From an uncultured Pseudomonadota bacterium (lineage in GTDB: Bacteria; Pseudomonadota; Alphaproteobacteria; RF32; CAG-239), in assembly GCA_902796625.1 (NCBI GenBank), contig CADBPX010000017.1, positions 1 to 9,706 on the forward strand: a DNA stretch of 9,706 nt, given 5' to 3'. The position numbers and the translations under genes were made by a program. Below the pieces are notes generated by a model. That model worked only from the letters and a program-made list of their open reading frames with translations, was not told the origin of the DNA and did not search any database. Shown here piece after piece: positions 1-5,516 of the stretch (the first letter of the stretch is position 1; every line of letters starts with the position of its first letter).

Positions 1-702
1 ACCACCGCACCGTCCGTAGCTTATGACATTTACTTAACCAACGGCACCAAAATGGTATTGCATAATCCGGCAGACATACCTGATACTACCTCGATAGCCA
101 AAATTGAAGAGCCGATGGTTCGCGCCACAATTATGGTACCGGATACCTATCTGGGCGCAATCTTAAAACTGTGCACCGAACGCCGTGGAGAACAGGAAGA
201 TTTGACCTATGTCGGCAATCGCGCCATGGTTATTTATAAAATTCCACTCAGTGAAATTGTCTTTGACTTTTACGATCGTTTAAAATCCATCAGCAGCGGA
301 TACGCCAGTTTTAATTATGAGCTTATCGGCTATGCTCCGGCTGATTTGGTTAAAGTCCAGATATTGATTAATGAAGAACCGGTTGACGCATTGGCCTTTT
401 TATGTAATCGCAGTGAAGCCGAAGCTCGCGGCCGCCAAATTTGCGAAAGATTAAAAGATTTAATTCCGCGGCATTTATTTAAAATTCCGTTGCAAGCGGC
501 AATCGGCGGACGAATTGTAGCGCGTGAAACAATTTCTCCGATGCGTAAAGATGTAACCGCCAAATGCTATGGCGGTGATGTTACACGCAAACGAAAACTG
601 TTGGACAATCAGAAAAAAGGCAAACAAAGAATGCGCCAATTCGGCAAAGTTGAAGTTCCGCAATCGGCCTTCATTGAAGCTCTGCGTATTGGCGATAAAT
701 AA
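1..702 (+). CDS. lepA: Elongation factor 4 (LepA), C-terminal part
   Basis: LepA is a ribosome-binding translational GTPase that acts on stalled or mis-set elongation and initiation complexes. The reading frame is open from the first base, so the gene enters from the left and only the last 233 codons are present, roughly the final two fifths of a family protein of about 600 residues. The G domain lies outside the window. Visible here are the end of the EF-G-like region (TAPSVAYDIYLTNGT, then LHNPADIPD), the domain V-like stretch starting EEPMVRATIMVP, and the LepA-specific C-terminal domain with the family signatures FDFYDRLKSISSGYASF, DALAFLCNRSEAEARGR, RHLFKIPLQAAIGGRIVARE and AKCYGGDVTRKRKLL. 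This last region separates LepA from EF-G. The TAA stop lies 5 bp from the end of the convergent downstream gene. An internal ATG at 52 is not the start, because the homology continues upstream of it. Confidence 0.97.
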   Translation, partial: TTAPSVAYDIYLTNGTKMVLHNPADIPDTTSIAKIEEPMVRATIMVPDTYLGAILKLCTERRGEQEDLTYVGNRAMVIYKIPLSEIVFDFYDRLKSISSGYASFNYELIGYAPADLVKVQILINEEPVDALAFLCNRSEAEARGRQICERLKDLIPRHLFKIPLQAAIGGRIVARETISPMRKDVTAKCYGGDVTRKRKLLDNQKKGKQRMRQFGKVEVPQSAFIEALRIGDK

Positions 703-707
703 AAGAA

Positions 708-1505
708 TCACATTGTTCGCTCTTCACCGTTCCACTGTGACAACACGCTTTTCAGGCGATGATTTTCAACTTTTTTACCGCTGCTTAAGTTGCGGATATC
801 TTGCTGATATTCGGCAAATATTTGATCAAAGCCGGCAAAAAAATCTTTCGGAGGTGTCAATCTTTGCGGTGCCGGCACGGTTTGCTTCTGAGCTGTTTCA
901 GGCCCGTCATAATCATTTGTTACATCAGGACCAACCAACTGATTTTCAAAAACTCCGGTTTCCACATCGGAGTTATCGGCAACTGCTTCCGGTTGTACAT
1001 TGTTTAGGTCATTTTCGGCAACCGGCGGTTCTGTAACCGGATTTGATACCGTTTTTTCCACCTTTTGCGCTTCTGTACTAATATCTTCTGGCGGTGTTTG
1101 CGGCAACATCACCGGATTATCATCTTTTTCTTGCGGCAAATCAATCGCCACAGCAATTTCATCTTTCTTGTCTTCCGCCACTGTTTCTGCGGTTTTAATC
1201 TTAACATCTTCCTGCTTAGCAGCTTCTGCAGCTTTTTTCTGTTCTTCCAGAGCCTTTCGCCTTTCCTCAATACGTTTTTTTGCCGCTTCAATATCCTGAC
1301 GCCGCATTTCTAAAACAATCGGCGGTGTTTCACTGCGAAAGCGCATTTGCGTAATCGGCGGCACTTTAACCTTGGTATGTCGATTCTCCCATACTCCGGC
1401 CGGCATAAAAAAGTTCGGTTGCCGCGTAACTTGCTGAGCTGCCCTGACAATAATACTCGGCACCATCAGCAAAACACACAGTAAAATGAATAAAAATTTT
1501 TTCAT
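708..1505 (-). CDS. Secreted coiled-coil, acidic/proline-rich protein of unknown function
   Basis: I do not recognise this 265-residue protein. The N-terminus is a classical signal peptide: MKK, a hydrophobic core FLFILLCVLLMVPSIIV, and likely cleavage near RAA at residues 21-23. The mature protein therefore probably lies in the periplasm, unless the segment stays as an anchor. Residues 66-100 are rich in Glu, Lys, Arg and Ala (RRQDIEAAKKRIEERR) and should form a charged helix or short coiled coil. Residues 100-220 are low-complexity, acidic and rich in Pro, Val and Thr, and look disordered. The last 45 residues (DFFAGFDQIFAEYQQDI, then LKSVLSQWNGEE) look like a small folded segment. No cysteines remain after signal removal. 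It is convergent with lepA and divergent from the HEQAH gene. The ATG at 1505 is preferred over an in-frame GTG at 1511 because GAGGTGG sits correctly for the ATG and overlaps the GTG. A role as an envelope spacer or scaffold is only a guess. Confidence 0.8.
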   Translation of the reverse strand: MKKFLFILLCVLLMVPSIIVRAAQQVTRQPNFFMPAGVWENRHTKVKVPPITQMRFRSETPPIVLEMRRQDIEAAKKRIEERRKALEEQKKAAEAAKQEDVKIKTAETVAEDKKDEIAVAIDLPQEKDDNPVMLPQTPPEDISTEAQKVEKTVSNPVTEPPVAENDLNNVQPEAVADNSDVETGVFENQLVGPDVTNDYDGPETAQKQTVPAPQRLTPPKDFFAGFDQIFAEYQQDIRNLSSGKKVENHRLKSVLSQWNGEERTM

Positions 1506-1507
1506 AT

Positions 1508-1514
1508 CCACCTC
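1508..1514 (-). promoter_or_regulatory. Ribosome binding site deciding the ATG start at 1505
   Basis: On the minus strand GAGGTGG precedes the ATG at 1505, with 5 nt between GAGG and the ATG. The alternative GTG two codons upstream lies inside this motif, so the ATG is the supported start. Confidence 0.7.
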
Positions 1515-1522
1515 TTGAACGC

Positions 1523-1528
1523 ATTATA
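1523..1528 (-). promoter_or_regulatory. Possible -10 element for the coiled-coil protein gene
   Basis: A perfect TATAAT on the minus strand lies about 18 bp upstream of the ATG at 1505. No convincing -35 box is visible at 16-18 bp, and the implied leader would be very short, barely including the ribosome binding site. Treat it as a weak call. Confidence 0.3.
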
Positions 1529-1589
1529 AACATAAAGTGTTAACGCAGATTTAAGAAATAAATGCTAAATTATTCCTCAAGGAGTTTAA

Positions 1590-2294
1590 ATGAAGCGGAT
1601 TATTACATTAATTTTATGGTTGATCGCCATATTTTCGACCTGCCCCACTCAGGCTGTAGCTCGTAATTATGATTTGTTGGCCTGCAAAAAGATTATGGCA
1701 CAAAATCCGCCCAAAATCACGATTAAGTATACGTTTAATAAGTTACAGTATGATTTTTCCTTGTCGGAAAAACAGTTAGAAGCGATTTTCCACGAAGTGA
1801 ATCCCAATCAGCCGATGTTGGGAAAAATTTTGGGAATGAACCGTTTAATCCCGGAATATACAATAACCACTTCCACATCTCCCCATGTATTAGGTTCGGA
1901 TAATATCTGCCACATTCCGTCTGAAATTATAATCAAAATTTCTTACAATAAACCGACAATATATGTTGCCAATTCTTTGCCTAAAGATTCATGCCGTTTT
2001 AAGGTAACCCTACGCCACGAACAGGCTCATGCTGATGTTGGCTATTCGGCAATGATGCTGTTGATTCGCAGTTTACGCAACCAAATGCCGAAAATTGTTG
2101 AAGAACAAGGTCCGCGCGTGAGTAGCATTGAAAACATTGGAAATGTAGCTCGGAGTATGAGTGAAGATTATGTCAACCGAACCAAATACATATTCCAAAT
2201 CTTTCAAGACACTCTCATTGAACAGCAATCTCGTTATGATTCTGAAGAAAACTATTTGGATGAATCGCAATTATGCCGCAAGGGTCTTTTGTAA
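1590..2294 (+). CDS. Putative secreted zinc metalloprotease with HEQAH motif, uncharacterised
   Basis: A 234-residue protein with an N-terminal signal peptide (hydrophobic residues 4-16, likely cut after AVA at residue 24), so it is predicted to be exported to the periplasm. The key feature is HEQAH at residues 143-147, which fits the zincin motif HExxH: two His ligands and a catalytic Glu144, in a helix-like context (FKVTLRHEQAHADVGY). The layout, a beta-rich first half followed by a central HExxH and a helical C-terminus, resembles DUF922-type predicted secreted Zn-dependent proteases. I cannot confirm membership, and there is no obvious third His ligand downstream. Asp149 or a later Glu could serve. 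The mature part has four Cys (32, 107, 135, 229), so disulfides are possible. The start is secure: AAGGAG lies 5 nt before the ATG. The 3' end overlaps the convergent HAD gene by 24 bp. It could be a peptidase or a degenerate zincin; no substrate can be named. Confidence 0.75.
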   Translation: MKRIITLILWLIAIFSTCPTQAVARNYDLLACKKIMAQNPPKITIKYTFNKLQYDFSLSEKQLEAIFHEVNPNQPMLGKILGMNRLIPEYTITTSTSPHVLGSDNICHIPSEIIIKISYNKPTIYVANSLPKDSCRFKVTLRHEQAHADVGYSAMMLLIRSLRNQMPKIVEEQGPRVSSIENIGNVARSMSEDYVNRTKYIFQIFQDTLIEQQSRYDSEENYLDESQLCRKGLL

Positions 2295-2942
2295 AAACTC
2301 GAAACATTCATTGATATTATCAACCGCATAATCGATGTACTCAACCCCTTTATCATTCGGTTTTCCGTGACACAACCGCACTGTGGTCATTCCGGCCTTT
2401 TTAGCAAATTCCAAATTAGAATAACTGTCATCAATAAAAATACATTCAGTCGGTTTTATTTTGGCGGCTTCACAGAACTTCATATATACTTCGGCGCTTT
2501 CGTTCTTTTTATAGCAATCGAATTCTTCAACCGAATAAAAGCGACCGGCAAAAAACTCCGCCAAGCCCAAACGCTTCAAAATAGCCGCACACGCATCATG
2601 CGAACTGGTAGAAAAAATATATTGCGGCAATTTCAAGTCTTTAAGTTTATTTAACAACCCCTCATAAGGAACAATCGGCTCCAAATTTTCTTCTTTACGT
2701 TTGTGGTAGGCATCAAACATTGCTTTTGGTGATACTCCGTATTTTTGCACAAAAATTTCCCCGCCATCGCGATATGTACGATACGATTCGGTAACCATCG
2801 CCTTAGCGGTTTCAAAATCCAGAGGAATATGCAAATCATTGATAACCGCCTCAGCCGTAATACTATCAAGAAGATCGTGCATTTCCGGAGTTTCGCGATA
2901 AAGAGTATTATCTAAATCCCATACGATTATAGACATTGCCAT
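2271..2942 (-). CDS. HAD-superfamily hydrolase, pyrimidine 5'-nucleotidase-like
   Basis: A 223-residue cytoplasmic phosphatase of the haloacid dehalogenase fold. All four HAD motifs are visible: motif I DLDNTLY with nucleophile Asp9 and acid/base Asp11; a helical cap insertion at about residues 17-95; motif II Ser111 in YIFSTSS; motif III Lys at 145/146; and motif IV FIDDSYSNL with Mg-binding Asp171 and Asp172. The W-DLDNTLY opening, the C1-type cap and the size fit the pyrimidine 5'-nucleotidase group, which dephosphorylates UMP or CMP and related or damaged nucleotides. HAD substrates cannot be fixed from sequence, so another small phosphometabolite is possible. The ATG at 2942 has AAGGAT 6 nt upstream; a second in-frame ATG at 2936 is less well placed. 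It overlaps the HEQAH gene tail-to-tail and is divergent from the 61-residue gene. A sigma70-like promoter lies just upstream. Confidence 0.88.
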   Translation of the reverse strand: MAMSIIVWDLDNTLYRETPEMHDLLDSITAEAVINDLHIPLDFETAKAMVTESYRTYRDGGEIFVQKYGVSPKAMFDAYHKRKEENLEPIVPYEGLLNKLKDLKLPQYIFSTSSHDACAAILKRLGLAEFFAGRFYSVEEFDCYKKNESAEVYMKFCEAAKIKPTECIFIDDSYSNLEFAKKAGMTTVRLCHGKPNDKGVEYIDYAVDNINECFEFLQKTLAA

Positions 2943-2970
2943 TTTTATATCCTTTCACTGTAACCCTCCT

Positions 2971-2998
2971 AGGATAACATATATTTTTTTCTCGTCAA
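2971..2998 (-). promoter_or_regulatory. Predicted sigma70-type promoter for the HAD gene
   Basis: On the minus strand TTGACG (2998-2993) is followed after 16 bp by TATCCT (2976-2971), with an A-rich spacer. Transcription would start near 2964, giving a leader of about 20 nt that includes the AAGGAT ribosome binding site. The -10 box is imperfect (4 of 6). Confidence 0.45.
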
Positions 2999-3014
2999 GT
3001 AAAACCTGTAGCAA

Positions 3015-3042
3015 TTGAAAGTTTTCATCTGGTTACTATATA
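3015..3042 (+). promoter_or_regulatory. Predicted sigma70-type promoter for the 61-residue small protein
   Basis: TTGAAA (3015-3020) is followed after 16 bp by TATATA (3037-3042), with the start codon at 3061. The leader would be only about 12 nt, just enough for the GAGGTG ribosome binding site at 3051-3056. It is back-to-back with the HAD promoter, which makes this a divergent control region. Confidence 0.45.
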
Positions 3043-3060
3043 CCTTTTTCGAGGTGTTAA

Positions 3061-3246
3061 ATGAAAAAAGGATTGATTTTGATAAGCATATGGGCATCCA
3101 TATCTGTTTTTACGCAAACCGATATTTGGCATTTATGGCAGGAAATGGCCGAATATCCGGATAAAATCAGCATGGTTATTGAACAAATCGATTATGAACC
3201 GCTTAGTGATATGTATACCGGAGAACCGATTCTGCAGGCTGATTAA
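3061..3246 (+). CDS. Small exported or membrane-anchored protein, unknown function
   Basis: A 61-residue protein I do not recognise. Residues 1-18 (MKKGLILISIWASISVFT) form a lysine-led hydrophobic segment that could be a signal peptide or a single membrane anchor. No strong signal peptidase I site is evident, so an anchor is at least as likely. The remaining 43 residues are acidic, with aromatic residues in DIWHLWQEM and a tail ending in GEPILQAD. It is supported as a real gene by a GAGGTG ribosome binding site 4 nt before the ATG, a plausible promoter upstream, and its position filling the gap between a divergent and a convergent gene. Its last 4 bp overlap the end of cmk. Without homologues the call stays tentative. 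Confidence 0.6.
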   Translation: MKKGLILISIWASISVFTQTDIWHLWQEMAEYPDKISMVIEQIDYEPLSDMYTGEPILQAD

Positions 3247-3911
3247 CGCTTACTGTTTAATTTTTCATCAATCAAAGCTGATACAAAAGCAACATCATCT
3301 TCAACCGTATTATGAGAATTATCAAGAATAATTGCATCATCAGCCGGTTTAAGCGGAGCCGCACTTCTGGTTCGATCGCGTTTATCCCGTTCAATCATCT
3401 GCGCCAAAACCTGATTATAGTCAGCGTTAATTCCCTTGGCCAGATAATCTTTATAGCGCCGCTGTGCCCGCACTTCTGGCGAAGCATCGATAAAAACTTT
3501 AACATCGGCATCTGGACAAACAACCGTTCCGGTATCTCTCCCGTCATAAATCACTCCCTGAGCCGGAGATCCATCGGCAAACACCGGATTTTTAGCAAAA
3601 TTTTGCTGCATTGCCAACAAAGCCTTACGAACTTCGGCATAAGAAGAAACGACCGAAGCGGCATGGCTTCCGGCGTCAGAGCGAAAATCTGCATGTTTTG
3701 ACAATTCAATCATTTGCGGAAAAGTTAAATTTTGCGCAATTTTAAGTGCTGCCTCCTGATTTTCCAAGTCATCACCGTTCAGCAACATTTGCAACCCGAC
3801 GGCTCGATAAACCATTCCGGTATCAAAATACGCCAGTTTATATTTTTCAGCAATCCGCGCCGATATAGTTCCTTTTCCCGTGGCGGCCGGTCCATCAATG
3901 GTAATAATCAT
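3243..3911 (-). CDS. cmk: Cytidylate kinase
   Basis: Cytidylate kinase phosphorylates CMP and dCMP to the diphosphates using ATP, salvaging the CMP released by RNA and lipid turnover. The 222-residue length is normal for the bacterial enzyme. Motifs in order: P-loop GPAATGKGT at residues 7-15 with Lys13; the CMP-site signature FDTGMVYRAVG; the NMP-binding insert that marks bacterial Cmk between the core segments; YDGRDTGTVVCPDADVKVF, the conserved DGRDxGTVV block; DASPEVRAQRR near the lid; and RDKRDRTRSAAPLKPADD, the Arg-rich substrate and phosphate-binding region. The ATG at 3911 has an AGAGGA ribosome binding site 7 nt upstream. The gene ends tail-to-tail with the 61-residue gene and is divergent from the response regulator. 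It is not next to rpsA or aroA, its common partners in Proteobacteria, although only one side of the context is informative here. Confidence 0.95.
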   Translation of the reverse strand: MIITIDGPAATGKGTISARIAEKYKLAYFDTGMVYRAVGLQMLLNGDDLENQEAALKIAQNLTFPQMIELSKHADFRSDAGSHAASVVSSYAEVRKALLAMQQNFAKNPVFADGSPAQGVIYDGRDTGTVVCPDADVKVFIDASPEVRAQRRYKDYLAKGINADYNQVLAQMIERDKRDRTRSAAPLKPADDAIILDNSHNTVEDDVAFVSALIDEKLNSKR

Positions 3912-3964
3912 AATACATTCCTCTAAACTTAATAACGTTATAAATTCTTTAACACATCTGCGTA

Positions 3965-3970
3965 TATAAT
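3965..3970 (+). promoter_or_regulatory. Possible -10 element for the response regulator-rquA unit
   Basis: A perfect TATAAT lies 54 bp before the regulator start in a very AT-rich spacer. No good -35 hexamer is seen 16-18 bp upstream, so an activator-dependent promoter is one possibility and chance is another. I saw no FNR-type TTGAT-N4-ATCAA box in the spacer 3912-4023. Confidence 0.3.
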
Positions 3971-4012
3971 AAAAAATAAAATTAAACTTATACCACAGTT
4001 TTTAGTGCGCGA

Positions 4013-4017
4013 AGGGA
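4013..4017 (+). promoter_or_regulatory. Ribosome binding site deciding the ATG start at 4024
   Basis: AGGGA lies 6 nt before the ATG at 4024. The in-frame TTG at 4018 would directly abut this motif, so the ATG is the supported start. Confidence 0.6.
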
Positions 4018-4023
4018 TTGAAA

Positions 4024-4695
4024 ATGCGATTTTTAATAGCCGATGATCACGAATTATTTTTACAGGGCTTAAATTTTATCTTGCAGAAAGAATTTCCGCA
4101 AGCTCAGATTATCACCGCCAACAGCTATACGTCGATATTTGAGATATTAAAGACCGATAAAAAATTTGATTTGATTTTAACGGATTTAGCAATGCCCGGA
4201 GCTAAATGGCTTGAAGCTTTGCAAAAAATTCATCAAATTTGTCCGGAAGTACCGATTATTATTATATCCGCGGTTTTTGAACGCGAGATTTTGCAAAAAA
4301 CTTTTGACATCGGAGTATCCGGCTATTTATCCAAATCATTCCCGAATAACATCATTATCAGTGCCATCAATTTGGTTCTGGCAGGCGGAATGTACATTCC
4401 CCCAGAAGTTTTGCAAATGAGTATAAAATCATCGCCGGAACCTGTCCGTGATTTGCTGAATGATTTAAATTCACCTGAAAAGAAAACCGTGGAAAACAAT
4501 GTGTTAACCCCTCGGCAAATGGATGTTTTACGTTGCTTAAGCGAAGGCCTTTCCAATAAACAAATTGCCTACAAACTCGGCTTAAGCGAAGGCACGGTAA
4601 AAATTCATCTTACCCTGTTGATGCGGGCATTAGATGTTACCAATCGACTGGCTGCAGTCCGCGAAGCCAGCAAAAAAGGCCTGATTGATGTATAA
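4024..4695 (+). CDS. NarL/FixJ-family two-component response regulator
   Basis: A 223-residue DNA-binding response regulator. The receiver domain (about residues 1-120) has the acidic pair Asp7-Asp8 in LIADDHE, the phospho-acceptor Asp54 in LILTDLAMPG, the switch Ser82 in IIISA and the conserved Lys104 in YLSKSF, so it should be phosphorylatable. A linker at about 125-158 leads to a LuxR-type helix-turn-helix: LTPRQMDVLRCLSEGLSNKQ (161-180) followed by IAYKLGLSEGTVKIH. This is the NarL/FixJ arrangement, and the protein should bind DNA as a dimer when phosphorylated. No histidine kinase is in the window, so the partner is unknown. The stop is 19 bp before rquA on the same strand with no terminator between them, so co-transcription is likely. 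That makes control of quinone composition or anaerobic respiration a reasonable but unproven role. Confidence 0.93.
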   Translation: MRFLIADDHELFLQGLNFILQKEFPQAQIITANSYTSIFEILKTDKKFDLILTDLAMPGAKWLEALQKIHQICPEVPIIIISAVFEREILQKTFDIGVSGYLSKSFPNNIIISAINLVLAGGMYIPPEVLQMSIKSSPEPVRDLLNDLNSPEKKTVENNVLTPRQMDVLRCLSEGLSNKQIAYKLGLSEGTVKIHLTLLMRALDVTNRLAAVREASKKGLIDV

Positions 4696-4714
4696 TCGGC
4701 TAAAGGAGTAAATA

Positions 4715-5431
4715 ATGGAAAAACCTGATAACCTACCGGCATATATGCAAATGTTATACAACAAAATTTACGGCAAAACCACATTGAGCCGCATTTTGGA
4801 CGATCCGCGGATTGTACAAATAACGCACTTTTTTGCTTCGAATAAAATCATTAAAGACCTGTTGAAAGATATTGCCAAAAATGCCCATGTTTTGCAAATT
4901 GGTTTAACATATGGCGACGAAATATCTGCCGTATACAACAAAGTACATAAACGCGGCAAATTTGACATTTTTGACGTATCGGCGCAACAAATCGAACGCG
5001 TAAAGAATAAATATGCTAAGTTTGATATGACTATCACGCAATATAATGCTGTCAAACCATGGAAGGAAAAATATGATGTGGTAATATGCTACAATTTATT
5101 GCGAGAATTACCAACCAAAACCCGTCAGCAAATAATGGATAACGCATTAAATTGCCTGACAACCGGCGGCAAAGTTATTTTTGTTGACTACTGTGAACCC
5201 GAATTTTGGAACCCCGTAAAATGGCCGTTATTCCTGTTTAATCGGCTCTATCGTCCGTTTGCGGAAAGCTTATGGTTAGCACCGTTGGAAAGTTTCTGCC
5301 GCCAAAAAGAAAATTTCCGCTGGTACCATACTTATTATCAAGGCCGTATTTTCCAAAAAGTTGTTGCGGTACGCAAAATTTTAAGTAACGAAGATGTGCT
5401 GAAATTAACCAAAATTTTTAAAGAAAAATAA
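4715..5431 (+). CDS. rquA: Rhodoquinone biosynthesis protein RquA (methyltransferase-like)
   Basis: RquA converts ubiquinone to rhodoquinone by replacing a ring methoxy group with an amino group. It is related to class I SAM-dependent methyltransferases but is reported to use SAM as amino donor. Rhodoquinone allows electrons to flow to fumarate reductase when oxygen is scarce. The 238-residue protein has the SAM-fold core, but the usual glycine-rich motif I is replaced by VLQIGLTYGD (59-68), matching the atypical VLQ..VYGD form I recall for RquA from Rhodospirillum rubrum. Other matching blocks are IFDVSAQQIERVKNKY (85-100), GGKVIFVDYCEP (151-162), NPVKWPLFLFN (166-176), PFAESLW (181-187), and the C-terminal F-x-W then YYQGRIFQKVVAV (201-219). 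UbiE/UbiG-type methyltransferases lack this C-terminal signature. AAAGGAG lies 8 nt before the ATG. It probably forms an operon with the upstream response regulator. The assignment rests on remembered motifs, not on an alignment. Confidence 0.87.
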   Translation: MEKPDNLPAYMQMLYNKIYGKTTLSRILDDPRIVQITHFFASNKIIKDLLKDIAKNAHVLQIGLTYGDEISAVYNKVHKRGKFDIFDVSAQQIERVKNKYAKFDMTITQYNAVKPWKEKYDVVICYNLLRELPTKTRQQIMDNALNCLTTGGKVIFVDYCEPEFWNPVKWPLFLFNRLYRPFAESLWLAPLESFCRQKENFRWYHTYYQGRIFQKVVAVRKILSNEDVLKLTKIFKEK

Positions 5432-5478
5432 AATGATAAAACTGTAGATGTGGTCTTTTTTATTGAAAAATAAAATGA
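5423..5478 (+). repeat. Pair of 14-bp direct repeats around the rquA-lysS spacer
   Basis: GAAAAATAAAATGA occurs at 5423-5436, spanning the rquA stop codon, and again at 5465-5478, overlapping the -35 box and spacer of the lysS promoter. The copies are exactly 42 bp apart, about four helical turns. The motif is AT-rich, so chance or local duplication is quite possible. Confidence 0.55.
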
Positions 5479-5491
5479 CTCGGTTTATAGT
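5463..5491 (+). promoter_or_regulatory. Predicted sigma70-type promoter for lysS and the deacetylase
   Basis: TTGAAA (5463-5468) and TATAGT (5486-5491) are separated by the ideal 17 bp. Transcription would begin near 5498 with a leader of about 20-28 nt, too short for a riboswitch or T-box. It is one of the two best promoters in the window and separates lysS from the rquA unit. Confidence 0.6.
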
Positions 5492-5516
5492 TGCGTAGAT
5501 TAATTTATTTTGAAAG

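Noticed and set aside
569..1036. 155-residue open frame on the plus strand across lepA and the convergent gene
   Set aside because: It overlaps the lepA 3' end in another frame and runs antisense to the secreted coiled-coil gene; the product is low-complexity and there is no ribosome binding site.
1000..1313. Two plus-strand open frames opposite the coiled-coil gene
   Set aside because: Ser/Phe/Cys-rich translations are the expected antisense of Glu/Lys/Ala-rich codons; no start signals.
1632..1646. Possible lipoprotein signal at Cys18 of the HEQAH protein
   Set aside because: The residues before Cys are F-S-T, a poor lipobox, and a better signal peptidase I site (AVA) follows.
3912..4023. 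FNR/FixK-type site upstream of the response regulator-rquA unit
   Set aside because: Oxygen control would fit the function, but no TTGAT-N4-ATCAA-like palindrome is visible in this spacer.
5432..5516. Terminator or riboswitch between rquA and lysS
   Set aside because: There is a T run at 5455-5461 but no GC stem before it, and the lysS leader is too short for a structured regulatory RNA.
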